DNA of 64,000 bases from Symsagittifera roscoffensis (Eukaryota > Xenacoelomorpha > Acoela > Convolutidae): positions 1,356,512 through 1,420,511 of the forward strand of contig NC_087070.1 in the NCBI RefSeq assembly GCF_963678635.1, in the 5' to 3' direction. Below, piece by piece: positions 32,251 to 44,500 of the stretch. Made by a program: the position numbers and the translations under genes. Within the stretch, counting starts at the first letter, position 1; the number at the start of each line of letters is the position of its first letter. The notes beneath the pieces were generated by a model. That model ran no database searches and was not told where the DNA came from. It saw only the letters and a program-made list of their open reading frames with translations.

Positions 32251-34683
32251 CTAATCCTTCGATGCCTGGTTCTCTGGCATGTAGGTCGAAGTATCCAGCT
32301 CTTCTGGCAGTTCTGCGATCTGAACGTCGAACCGCTCCTGCACTTTGTTCAACACCTGTGCGTCGTCATCGCTGGAGACGAAGGTCACTGCCAGACCTTT
32401 GGTTCCGAATCTTCCTGCTCTTGCAACGCGATGCAGGTAAGTGTTGCTGTCTTCCGGCATGTCGTAGTTGAACACGATGTTCACTCGCTCGATGTCCATT
32501 CCTCGTCCGAACAAATTAGTAGCGACAAGGATTCGCTTCTGGAAATCCTTGAACTCTTTGTAGTGACTCAGACGTTGGTCCTGAGTCATTCCTCGGTGGA
32601 TGGCGATCGACGGGAAGTTCTGTTCGATCAGAAGATCGTTCAGAGCTACGCATCGAGGGACCGACTTGACGAAGATGACGACCTGGTTGAAGTCAAGTAC
32701 GTCCAAGAGACTGATTAGCCTTCGGTTTTTTTCATTGTCCTTCAGCTTGATATAGTGCTGCTGCAAGCAGTGCAGGGTCAGTTTCGTGTCATCGTCAACA
32801 AAGACCTCAAGAGGGTCTTGCATGAATTTCTTGCACACTGCTCGGACGCTGTTGTCCAAGGTCGCGGAGAACATCATCACCTGTATAATTGGAAAAAAAG
32901 GATTCATAACGCTAACAAGCAGCACAGAACAGAATGTTCCGACCAGTCTTAAAAAATTTTTACATTTTTTTTTTCAATTAGTGGCGTTTTTTTTCGGCGC
33001 AAGTGATGAAAGGATCTGAACAAAATACTAGAACTTAGGCATATTCGACAATCATAATAAAATAGGCAAATTGTAAAACAGACTATTCTTGAAGAAACAT
33101 ACACAAAAAATGGAAGAGTCATTGAACGCAAGCAAACAAAAATTATTGACTTGTTTTTTTGAAACAATCTCAACTTTCGAAGATAAAAAAGATGGCCTTA
33201 AAGATCTTTGAAGTTCTAGAATAATTTATGATTAAGACTTTTTTGATAAAATTAGCTCAAACTGAGAAAAACTGGAGCGTTAGGTAATCTTTTTTATTCG
33301 TTGGGAAATCTGAAAAATGAATTCCACTTTGGAAACTAGAATTCGATCACGTTTCTCGTGACTTGTATATTTTGCTGTTCAATTTTTTGAGTTTGCCTTC
33401 CTTCTAACTCAAGCAATGAGAAATCAAAAATCAAACCGCGAACAAGTATTTGAGCTTGAATAAATTATAGACTTTTCCAGGAAAAAAATCATCGCGACCT
33501 ATATAGGAGTCGGAACTAAGTTCATCGACTCTGTAAAATGACTGACAAAAAAAACGTTTAAAAAATCCAAAATAATTCAAAAACTTTCAATTTTTTGCAG
33601 AAGTTTTTTGATTCCCACAATGGCGTTAAAAAACTCTAAAAACTAACTTTACTCGAGTCAAACTAAAATTAAGCGTAAATAAGCTTTTGTAAACGGCTTA
33701 AATTAAGCGAAAATGACCTATTGTAAGCCTGCTCGCTCGCATTAATCGCTCGAAATTAGACGAAAAATCAAAAATTTCAATCCGGTTTTTCTCGACACGG
33801 GGAAAATGTTTTGAATTTTTTTAATAGTGGTTCGAATCACGACTGCGAGGGCATTCTTATGATATATCACTCAACCCAGTCCGATGATTATTGGGTGTAC
33901 CTGATTTTTCGTGGAAAACAAACAAGAAAAACTATAACACACCCGAATACAAAATTCCTCCGAACTTTCAATGAACGAAACAATAACCGGCAATACACAT
34001 TTAAGCTTGAAATTAAGTTGCAAAAATTTGCGAACCTGTTTTTGATGCGCGGTTTGTTTGAAGATCTCTTGCACATCTCTTCGCATATCCAATTTCTCCA
34101 GCATATTGTCGCATTCGTCGAGAACGAAATGCTTCAGGTTCTTCAAGTTTAGAGCCTTCTCCTTCACAAGCGCCAGAGTTCGCCCAGGAGTTCCAACCAC
34201 AACCGACGGACAGTTTGACTTCAGAGTTTCCTTGTCCTTTGTGATGGGAACACCTCCGAAGAAAACGGCCACCTTGATGTCTGCCATGTACTTAGAGAAT
34301 CGCTCATACTCCTTCGCGATTTGAAAAGCGAGTTCACGGGTGTGACACATAACCAGCACGCTAACTTGTCCTTCAGTAACCTCTAATTGTTGCAAAGTTG
34401 CCAGCACAAAAACTGCTGTTTTACCCATTCCTGACTTTGCCTGACAGAGCACATCCATTCCCAAAATTGCTTGCGGAATACACTCGTGTTGAACTTCACT
34501 CGGATGTTCGAATCCGCAGTCCGTGATTGCTCGGAGCAACTCAGGCTTCAGCAGAAGATCACGGAACCCAGATGTATGAATAGACACGTACATACCCTTG
34601 ACCTCTTTCAGACTTTTCGTGTCTTTAGTGTCCGCCTGGGTAGTCTCCTCCTCTTCATAATCCAAAAGTTCAACTTCAGACAT
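32251..34683 (-). CDS. DDX39B: DEAD-box RNA helicase UAP56/DDX39B, two exons
   Basis: Exon 1 is 34683-34036 (216 codons) and exon 2 is 32880-32251 (209 codons plus TAG). They join in phase 0 across a 1,155-bp intron with donor CAG|GTTCGC and acceptor ATACAG. The 425-residue product matches the family length. All helicase motifs are present: the Q-motif region [15 protein letters not shown], Walker [46 protein letters not shown] and [13 protein letters not shown]56 is the TREX-complex ATPase that loads Aly/REF on spliced mRNA for nuclear export and also acts in spliceosome assembly. A TTTCAG acceptor ends 15 nt before the ATG, so the 5' UTR is short or trans-spliced. The intron carries an inverted copy of the R2 repeat. 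All key residues are intact. Confidence 0.97.
33640..33960 (-). repeat. Dispersed repeat family R2, copy 3 (inverted, in DDX39B intron)
   Basis: TAAGCCTGCTCGCTCGCATT, TCCGGTTTTTCTCGAC and GATATATCACTCAACCCAGT are reverse complements of segments in the copies at 5495 and 21185. Confidence 0.75.
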
Positions 34684-34698
34684 TTTTGATAGGGAAAT

Positions 34699-34704
34699 CT
34701 GAAA
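34699..34704 (-). promoter_or_regulatory. Acceptor-like TTTCAG 15 nt before DDX39B start codon
   Basis: The minus strand reads ggctctggtttcag, then atttccctatcaaaa, then the ATG. It would give a 15-nt coding-exon leader. Confidence 0.6.
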
Positions 34705-34989
34705 CCAGAGCCAAAAGATTTATTTCTTAAGATTAAGCTTTTGAAAACCCAGAGTTTATGTAAATTTGGTAAAAACCCCAGTAGCGCTGAGCTAGCTTTT
34801 AATCTGGTGTTAACTATATGATGAACCGGTAAAAGTGTACATTGAATAGACAAACTGGAGCGATAGAGTTAAGTTCGATTTGTGTCTCGTGATGCTCGTT
34901 CACGTGCCCTGTAAAAAAAATAGAGCTCAACAATTCTCACCTCACCATTTTAACGATTGATAATAAAGAGTAAAAAATCATAGAAACTA

Positions 34990-35192
34990 GTGCTCGACCA
35001 TCTTAAATGGTCTCTTACAGCGCAGTTTATCGAATTTTCAGAAGCACTACAACTATGAATGATTTTGAAGTTCAAGTATCTGTACATAGACTGAAGTTTC
35101 TGAGAAAATGTCTGAAAAACGATCTTATACCGGACTTTTTGAAGTTTAGGGTCCCCGAGAACGGGTTCTTTTTTCAAACCAAGCTGTGCATA
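34990..35192 (+). pseudogene. Penelope-like element fragment, 5' half (interrupted)
   Basis: The frame from 35007 contains NDFEVQVSVHRLKFLRKCLK and LIPDFLKFRVPENG, which resembles the N-terminal region ahead of the RT in Penelope-like retroelements. A one-frame shift in the T-run at 35169-35174 is needed to continue. At 35192 it is cut by the terminal repeat of the giant LTR element. The continuation is found at 58126. Penelope elements encode an RT, usually with a GIY-YIG endonuclease; neither is present here. Confidence 0.7.
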
Positions 35193-36075
35193 TGTGCCAG
35201 TCGGTCATATTTGGAAGTTTGACCTTGAGAAGAGCAGAAAACACTTGATTTTGGAGTGAAATTTAATTTTTCAAAATTTCGAATGGAACATGTCATGCAC
35301 GATTTTCTCGCGATAACTGAAACTCAGAAAAAGAAATGAGAACAATTTCAGAACAATTGCGGGAAAGTTGTCAGATAAAAACGAGTGTGAAATTGCAATT
35401 CGCAATTTCCATCATAGTGAACAAGAGTAGAGCTGTCCTATCTGAAATAGGAGACAGAGTGTTCCCGAGAGAACAATTATTCGAACTGGACCAGAGTGAA
35501 CCTTCGACGGAAAGGTGGACAGCTTGAGTGTCCCAATGGTCCACATAAAACTGCAGTCTAGAGTAAAAACTTGTTCTTGTTGTTAAAACTGACTGACATT
35601 AAACTTATCTTAGTTACTTTATTGATTCTTGAGTTGTTTACCGACTTATTTACTTCCTGGTTCTTGAGCGTGCTACAATGTGAGTACTTAATTTAATTTC
35701 TAGAGTGTGTTTTATGATTGTTATGTTGAGGTAAGGCGAGTTTTAGGTTGATCCATCTGAAATGGATCAAAGTTACACTGTCTAATAAAAAGTAACTTAA
35801 CGGATTGTTCCAACCCGGTTTTTAACGGCGTTCATGTATTTTGGGTATCTAGAGACCTAAGTATGGGGACGTTCTTAATTCTAGAGTGGGGGGATATTTT
35901 GGTAGTAGCCTTAAGCAGTAGCGGGTCGTAGTCTCATGTCACAAGCGAACCGAATTGGCTCCGACTGATTTGAGGTGGAAAAACACAAGAGATAGTGTCC
36001 CTGACTCCCGAGCCAATAGTTATAGGGCCTATTTTTCTTAAGCCTCATGTGTGACTGTAGTAGACGAATGTTACA
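35193..36075 (+). repeat. 5' LTR of element A
   Basis: The LTR starts TGTGCCAG and ends TGTTACA. It contains a 9-bp stem palindrome TTGATCCAT/ATGGATCAA (35748-35770) and an AATAAA (35784-35789) as candidate poly(A) signal. The first 540 bp have coding-like frames (35336-35527, 63 codons) and are absent from the related LTR at 58490. Confidence 0.9.
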
Positions 36076-36085
36076 TAGTGTTTTT

Positions 36086-36100
36086 ATGGCGCTCCTGGGT
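36086..36100 (+). promoter_or_regulatory. Candidate primer-binding region after 5' LTR
   Basis: ATGGCGCTCCTGGGT lies about 10 nt inside the LTR end and is conserved in element B (ATGGCGCTTCTGGGT at 58868). It begins with TGG as a primer-binding site should. The matching tRNA was not identified and the distance from the LTR is larger than usual. Confidence 0.3.
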
Positions 36101-36564
36101 GTTTACGACATCAAGACTACGGAGTCGAACCCACTTGAGACAGCTTCGGGCTGAATGCCCATTCTAGAGTACCGGCGGTACGGTTCGACAGGAACGTGCA
36201 AACCTTCCGGTTGTACCGTGATAGCTTTTTAAGAAAACTCGAGAAAATTTCCTGGTACGCTCTCCGAACGAGGCTTAGCTAACCGAGTAAAGGGGGGCAA
36301 CTAGGGGGACAAAAACACGAGCAAAAAGACAAAAAGCAAAACAAAAACCAAAAAAGAATAGAAAAAGGAACAAAAACCATAAAACGAAAAAAGACAGTGA
36401 CTTTGACACCAGATTAGTTGGATCAAACCTTTATATTAATTAAATAGTATACCCATACTGTTTTACAAGTTCAATCGTTTCGATCAACCTAGCAATTTAA
36501 ACCAGTAAACTGAATAAAGTGCCCGAAGTGGGGCGTTGTCAAGGGTTTTCAGATAGCTTGGAAC

Positions 36565-36780
36565 TTAGCTGGACCAATAGGAGACTTGACTGGAAGAGGT
36601 GACCAGCCGAGTGGGAAAGTGGTTCAGGGACACTTGAGCTGAACCAATAGGAGACTTGACTGGAAGAGGTGACCAGCCGAGTGGGAAAGTGGTTCAGGGA
36701 CACTTGGCTGAACCAATAGGAGACTGGACTGGAACAGGTGACCAGTCGAGTGGGAAAGCAGCCAAGAAGGATTTGGCAAT
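36565..36780 (+). repeat. Three tandem copies of a ~70-bp unit in the leader
   Basis: The unit contains CCAATAGGAGACTTGACTGG, AGGTGACCAGCCGAGTGGG and AAAGTGGTTCAGGGACACTT. Element B has three matching copies at about 59270-59465. Confidence 0.9.
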
Positions 36781-37601
36781 TCTCGAGTTCTCAAGTTGGG
36801 CAGAACGGGTATCGTTAGAATCCACATTACATTATAGGAGATAAGTGTAAAATTGGATAAGCGAAATCCCCCAGTTTTGAGGAACGTTTTTACTTGAGCA
36901 GGCCTGGAAACAGGTCTACGGTTTTCTCTTGAGAGGTTTAGTACCCGGCGCTTAAAGTAATTTTTAGGCTTAAGAAGGGGGGCTAGAAAGGGGGGAGGTT
37001 AGAAGGGGGACTGGTTAGGCTAGAGGTTGGCGGTTGTAAATTGCAAAAAGGGGGAAATTAGAGTAACTAATTAGTCGACATCGTTGACTTAGTTACATTA
37101 GAAATTAACACGCGTTGGTAATATTAGGTGGAGATCCAAAATCCAACTCGAGTTAAGGCTGGTACGCTGGTTGGTTTGGTAGGGGGGACCGGATATAGAC
37201 AGCTTTTGTGATACCCCATAAGATCACTAGTGGGGGGAGGAAAACGCGTGGCAATTAGGTACCAGACATTTTTTTTAGACGAAAGGTAGACATTGGTCAC
37301 CTTTAAATTTTAGGTGGGCTCATTTTTCTGTTTTTATTATTTTTCTTACTTAAAATTTTTGTTGCATTTTATTGAGGATTTGTGTTTGGTTTTATACGAA
37401 CAGGTGATCACAAGATACCTGCGCACCTACATTGAAAAAGAAACAACCAAAAAGAAGAGGGGGGTCAGCATTTGGCTTTTAAGAGAGGGTTTTTGGGAAA
37501 ATTTTACTAGAGCTTGAGTGGTGGTACAAGGTACGGTGGTTCAAGAAGACCCTACAACGAGGAAGACACTCCGTGACGAGTATTGGGACAAGACCGAAGA
37601 A

Positions 37602-38310
37602 GTCTTGGGACAGAGCAGTCTTGGGACAGTGGTCTTGGGACAGGGTCTTGGGACAGTGGTCTTGGGACAGGGTCTTGGGACAGTGGTCTTGGGACAGTGG
37701 TCTTGGGACAGGGTCTTGGGACAGGGTCTTGGGACAGTGGTCTTGGGACAGGGTCTTGGGACAGTGGTCTTGGGACAGTGGTCTTGGGACAGGGTCTTGG
37801 GACAGGGTCTTGGGACAGGGTCTTGGGACAGTGGTCTTGGGACAGGGTCTTGGGACAGGGGTCTTGGGACAGTGGTCTTGGGACAGGGTCTTGGGACAGT
37901 GGTCTTGGGACAGTCTTGGGACAGTGGTCTTGGGACACTAGTCTTGGGACACTAGTCTTGGGACACCAGCCTTGGGACACTGGTCTTGGGACACTACCCT
38001 TGGGACACTAGTCTTGGGACACTAGTCTTGGGACACCAGCCTTGGGACACTGGTCTTGGGACACTACCCTTGGGACACTAGTCTTGGGACAGTAGTCTTG
38101 GGACACTAGCCTTGGGACACTAGTCTTGGGACAGTAGTCTTGGGACACTGGTCTTGGGACACTACCCTTGGGACAGTAGTCTTGGGACACTAGCCTTGGG
38201 ACACTAGCCTTGGGACAGTAGTCTTGGGACACTAGCCTTGGGACACTGGTCTTGGGACAGTAGTCTTGAGACACTAGTCTTGGAACAGTGGTCTTGGTAC
38301 AAGGGTCTTA
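37602..38310 (+). repeat. Short-unit tandem array (13-15 bp), element A
   Basis: About 50 units share the core GTCTTGGGACA. The first half alternates 14- and 13-bp units (…CAGTG / …CAGG); the second half uses a 14-bp unit (TAGTCTTGGGACAC). All frames are open here only because of the repeat, so encoded peptides are artefacts. Confidence 0.95.
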
Positions 38311-38595
38311 GGACACTAACGGAGAGTACTGTGATAGTGACGAATAGTCTTGGGACGGTATAGAAATTGAAGTCAAATTACAACAAGTGCGTTTTAAGAC
38401 AGAATAAGACAAATCGAAATAGGTAGGGTTAAGACCAAATTAAGGAAAATTTTTCGGAGGTTTTAGAAAGAGAATTGGATAAGGTTTTTAACACGTTGTA
38501 CAGAATTTGTTACCACAAAAAATATTTTTTTTACCCTTAGAATAGAATTGTGTATATAATAAAATTGTAATTAGAAGCAGTTGTAAATAGAAATA

Positions 38596-41500
38596 ATGAG
38601 GCGGAGTAGGGTACCGGTGCTCGAAAAAAGGTCAAGTGGATCAAACACGAAATATAATTCATCGCTGCGCGGAACGACATCAACGGGCCCAAAGATAACG
38701 AAGACGAACTTTTCAGTTAACATGGTCAGCACAAGGAGTACAGCGGAGAACAGGGCGAAAGAGGGCACGGAAGGGGAGCGAGTAGAACCCACCATCGAGA
38801 TTGATCTAGAGACACCCGATCAAAGTGTGGATGAAACAAGGAAGATGGCGACAGAGTCAACTCCAATGCCCAATGCAGAGGAACCGAACCAGAAACCCAT
38901 AGAGTTCTCACCGATAGATGACGCGGAAGATGCAATAGGCAACACCGAAGAAACGGTGAAAGAAGACTCTCAAGTAAAGAGGACATCTTTTACGGAAAAA
39001 TTGGGAATAATGTTCGGAATAAAAACAAAAGAAAACGTGACTGAAGAACCAAAAGCAGAAAGAGCACGAACGTTTGGGACAGTGAGCACGAAGACCTCAG
39101 AAGCCAATCCAAGAGAGGAACAAGCTAAAGCAGAGGCTACGGCCGAAGAGAGACCGACAGCTGACCATGAAGAGACTAACATTGAGCTGGGTGACTTGTT
39201 GGCGAAATTAAATCAGATTGACAAAAGACTTAAGCACAGTGAAGAAGACAGAGAGGTGATAAAAAAGGAGATAAGATACAACAAGCACGAGTATCTAGAC
39301 AGTTATTTTAACCTAGCTAAGGCAACAGATGAGAGACTCAAGGAAATGTCAGATAAGGTAGAAGCCACCAATGAAGAACGAGAAAAGAACATCAAAACAG
39401 ACATGCAACAGTTGAAGAACCGATATGATGATGTCAACAGCCAATTAGGGAGCCTGGAAAGGAGAATGGACACAATGAGCAGGAGTCAAGCCGAGAGTTC
39501 GTGTGAAATACAGGCAAAGTTGGATGCAATCTTGAGAGGTTCTACTCCACAAGAAAGACCGGCAGCGGATCGTACGCAAGGCACCAGAGTTGACTTTGCA
39601 GAACCACAAAGGAACAAACGACAATCGACACCGTTGCCCTTAACCAGGGATGCGATAAGCATAGCACCAACAGCTGCGAAAACAATAATGAAGAATGGAA
39701 CGTCGAATACAACGACTGCTCCGGGAGATTCAACAGCTAACAGCAACACAGGACCGGATGCTATGACATGGGCCAGCACTTGGGAGATGATGAACAGGAC
39801 CCTAGAGGCCTTCGCCACGAGGAACACTGACTCGAGCGACAGGAGAGAGGGAAAATCAAGAAAGACATTCAAGAAGCCAAAAGAATTCAAGGACGACTCC
39901 GATGGATGCATTGACACTTGGGTGGAAGTGATGAGATTACATCTAGAACAAGATAACTTGAGTGACGAAAGACAAGCATGTACAGCCATACTGAGCAACT
40001 TGGAAGGAACGGCATTAAAATGCGTGGTCGCAAAGAAGGAGGAAGAACGCGACACCGCGGACAAGATCTTCGAGATATTGCTGAATCGGTTCGGGTCAGG
40101 CATGAAGGGTCACCAAGCGATGATGCGATTTGAAAAGAGAAGGCAGAGGGACGACGAGTCAATAGATCGGTTCCTAGATGACCTCGAGAGCTTGAGAAGG
40201 AGGAGTGACCCAGAGGAGTCGACAAATAGACGGAACTTTAGCATTGCCTCGAAGTTCATCGATGGGGTGAAAAGTGATGACTTAAGGACAATGTTAGCAA
40301 CATACTACACATTGTCGAAGGACAGCGCACCCACCCCAGAAGAAATGAGACAGAAATCAAGAGAATACATGCTGATGAAACCTAAGAAGTACTCATATTC
40401 CGAAAACAGGAACACGCAAGGGGGAAGCCAACCCCAGAGGTCATCATGGTACAAACCTAGAGATGATATGGACAAGCGCAGATCATGCGCGAACTGCGGG
40501 TCAGCGGATCATCATGTGGCTGACTGCACAACGTACAAACAAGGCATGAAGAGCCTAGGTTATGCACCGGATGAAGAGGATATGAGCCAGATGGAGGAAC
40601 ACGAGTACTATAACGGCTTAATCATCAAGATAGGCGCCAGATGCTTCTTCTGTAACCAGGAGGGGCACTTCAGAATGGATTGTCCCTTGTTCTGGGAAGC
40701 GGTCAAGGACCAGAATCACCCCAAACATAAGTTGGCATTAGCGGCGGTGCAGAATCAGCGGAACAGGCAAAACGAGTTTGAATCTAGGAACTTGGGGGCA
40801 CCAAACACCGAATTGCCGACGAAGACAGTGAAAGCTGTGACACATGTTAGCGGTGCGTTAGAGTCCGCGGCCGGAAGCTCTCTAGAGATAAATTATGAGA
40901 AAGCGGCGACGGAAGCAATTGCCAAAGTGAAACAAGATCTAGCTGCGAAAGAAATAGAGCAACGACTAAAGTTGGAGATCGAAAGACAGAATTTTAACGG
41001 AGCATTAACCGGATCGAACTCAATACCAGAGGCTAGAACGGGCTCAATGAAGACCGGGAATTGTAACACCGTGAAAATGGTGACAGGTAAACCTTTTGGA
41101 ATATCGAAAATCGGAGCAAGAATAATGTCGATAATCACAGTGGGCGGACACGAGGTAACCAGAAACTTGAGCGAGCCGAGCGACCATACGATAATGCACA
41201 TTGACGTGTATGCAGACTACTTGAGTGGAATAAGTCCACAAACGACTTCTAGAGCGCTCAGGGCACTACTCACGAGAGGGGGCAGCAAATCGGTACGTGT
41301 TGATAATAGGTACACTGAAGCTTATGGTCCACACGAGGTCATGCTAAATATAGATGGAATCAACATCTATACCAAGACGATGATAACATGCGACGAAGAC
41401 CTAATTGGACAAATCTATGTAGGGAAAGAAGAGTTGAAAGTAAGATCGATCGGACACTGTGCCATGCTTGAAGAAGATGCAATGCACATCGGGACGGAAG

Positions 41501-44500
41501 CAGACGTGACAGGGCACGTGCTAGACATAAATGGCAAAAAGACTCAGTTGCGTGGATTACTTGACACGGGAGCAGTCTTGAGCGTCATACCAATCGAAAC
41601 ATGGGAAAAGATGGGCTTTGACAAAGGTGACTTGATAGACTCGAGAATACGGCTGTCAGCTGCAAACAAAGGGGCCCTACGGGTGCTGGGCAGGACGCCG
41701 ATAATAGCCCTCAATTTGGGGGAACGTAACCTGTGGATGAGCTTCATCGTGGTAGAAAACCTAGATGAATCTGACCAATTCATTTTGGGCAGAGACTTCA
41801 TCAGGAATTTCGACGTAACGATTGATCTAAATAATGCAATGTTCAGGATACGGAACCCGGATAGGAGGTACGCAATCAAACCGGTAAATTTAATAATGGC
41901 GAATGAAAACAAAGCACCGGTATTCTTGAGTAGGAGAGTGAGGTTAAAAGCTAATGAAGCGGCAATCGTAAGCTTGAGGATGAAAAATTATAATGAACTA
42001 AGTGACAACAAGCAAGTGTGTATAGTTCCGAATCCCAATAGTCAAAGCGCTGCTGTTTTAGGAAGATCATTTTCGATAACGAAGAGCGGCCTCTGCGTCA
42101 GTGTCTTGTTGAATACCCTTGATATACCGATCACGATACAGAGAGGGAGGAAGCTGGGATATGCTTTACCGGTTAAAACTCGATATGAAACAATTGAAAA
42201 CTCAAAACAAAATGAAGTTATTGATTGTCCCAACCACAGGGACAAAATTTGTATCTTGAGACGATTGCAGAGAATAAAAGATTCTTCAGGTCTTATCAAA
42301 TCACTTAAGTCAGAAACGGACGATGGGCTTTCGAGCTGTTCGAACTTTCCAGAGCGACCCACACTAGATGAAATGCAAACTGATAAACCGGTTCTGCCGG
42401 AGATTGAACATTTAAGGGGCAAACTGAAAGATGAACAGCTCGAAGCTATCAAGAACGTACTAGAGCGAAACGAGGAGGTCTTTTCAAGGCATAAGGCGGA
42501 TATCGGGTGTTGTAATTTTGTTGAACATGAAATTGAACTTGAGGAAAACGCGGTACCACACAGGGAGGGGGCGAGGCGCATGACCCCACACAAATCGGAC
42601 GCGTGTAGAAAAGAAATCGAAACGTTACTAGAGTATGACATGATAGAACCATCCAAGTCACCGTGGGCGTGTGGAGTAGTGATGGCCAAAAAGAAAGGCG
42701 ACCAGTTAAGGTTTTGTTGTGACTTTCGATACCTGAACTCCGTCACGGTGAAGGATGCCTATCCCATACCTAGAATTGATGAGAGCCTCTCGAAGTTAGG
42801 TGATGCGAAATTTTTTACGACTCTTGATTTAGGCTCGGCCTTTTGGCAGGTACCATTAAGGAAGCAAGACAGGGACAAGACAGGGTTCGCCTGCGAGTTG
42901 GGTCTGTTTCAATGGAAACGGATGCCGTTTGGACTCTGCAATGCAACAGCCACGTTTCAGCGGCTGATGGCACACGCGTTGATAGGCGTGACGAAGAAGT
43001 ACGGCAACCTGGTAATGTGCTACGTGGACGACGTGGTAATAGCAACGCCGACACTAGAAGACCACATCGAGAGGCTTGACGAGGTGTTCGCGTGCATGAA
43101 AAGATCGGGGCTGAAGTGTAAACCATCAAAGTGCGAGATACTCAAGGACTCGATTAAATACTTGGGAAGGATGGTAGATAAGCACGGCATCAGACCTGAT
43201 CCAGACGCCGTGGAAGCAGTCCTAACCTGGAAATCACCGAAGACGGAGCACCAGCTGATGAGCTTCCTGGGTTTCGCCAACTATTATAGAGAATTCATCA
43301 AGGGCTATGCGGACAAGGTATACCCGATGCAACAACTAATGAGACATAAGGGCAAGAAGTTCACGTGGAACAACGCGGCAGAAGAGTCATTCCAGAGAAT
43401 AAAGAAAGAGCTATGTGAGGCACCAGTACTGGGTATGCCGACAGAGAAGGGGATGTACGTGCTAGACACGGACGCGTCAGTAGTCGCTATTTCTGGGATT
43501 CTCCATCAAGAACAAGAATGGAATGGGAAGACAGTCTTGAGACCAATAGCATACGGGAGCAAGGTCCTAAGTGACACAGAAATGAAGTACGGAGCACCGA
43601 AAGCAGAGATGTTCGCGGTGGTCACCTTTGTCGAAAAATACAGAGCATACCTAGGCAGTGAGCCCTTCAAGCTGCGAGTCGACAACCGAGCACTAAGCTG
43701 GCTGAAAACGTACTCAATGGACCAGAGCTATATTGGGAGGTGGATAGTTCGCTTGGATGGATACAACATGATAATTGAGCACAGAACACGAGATAAACAT
43801 CAAAATGCTGACAGCTTGAGTAAGAAGACGGAGTTCTACGAGAGGCAAGAACAAAGAGAGGCGGACAGACCTGAGATCAAAGATGGCTTCTCCTTCATGG
43901 ACAAAGAAACGTACGACAGTCTTCCACTCACGAGATGGCTGGACAAATCAGGCAAACCGATTGAAGATCATCCCGAATTGCCGAAAGAAACTCTTGAAAA
44001 GACCATCTTGAAGAAAAGCAGTGGGATTCCGATAGGAATAATGCTCAAGTCCAAAATCGTGAGGGAGACACTCAAGGCAAAAGGTTATGATCTCACCCAG
44101 GTAGAGGAGGGAACGGTCCGAATAGATGAAGACTTAATGAGGTTGCTTGAGAAACTATCAGATGATAAGCCCGTGATCCAAGGGAAAGGTCAGGAGGCAC
44201 CGGAACTAACCATACTTCGGAGAGAAAAAACAGTGAACAATACTGACATCTCAAAAGAAAGCACCACTGATAGCAAGGAAGTTGTGCGATCACTAGTTGA
44301 GAAAATCCCCGAGAAAATTCTGGAGCAAACAAAAGTCAGGGATAAGAAAGTGACATTCAGAGGAGAAATTGAACACCTGGGACTAGATCAAGAGTCCGGG
44401 GAGTGGTCCAGATTCATGGAAGGAGACGAAACCGGAGAAGGAAAATTGTCCGGGGAGCGTAAAGAATGGGATGAAGACTCGGATGAGAGCAGTGAAGATC

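Larger units (their letters stand above)
36076..38595 (+). other. Leader of element A, non-coding
   Basis: 2.5 kb without a long meaningful frame, with G-runs (GGGGGG) near 36290, 36980 and 37190. It is collinear with 58858-60350 of element B at roughly 85% identity by eye. Acceptor-like sites at its end (TTTTTTACCCTTAG ending 38540; TTTTCAG ending 38716) suggest it is removed by splicing. Confidence 0.6.

Noticed and set aside
32188-32718. 176-codon plus frame within DDX39B exon 2
   Set aside because: Antisense shadow of the conserved helicase exon.
37518-38274. Open frames of 88-145 codons on both strands in the element A array
   Set aside because: Same cause: short-unit repeats keep several frames open at once.
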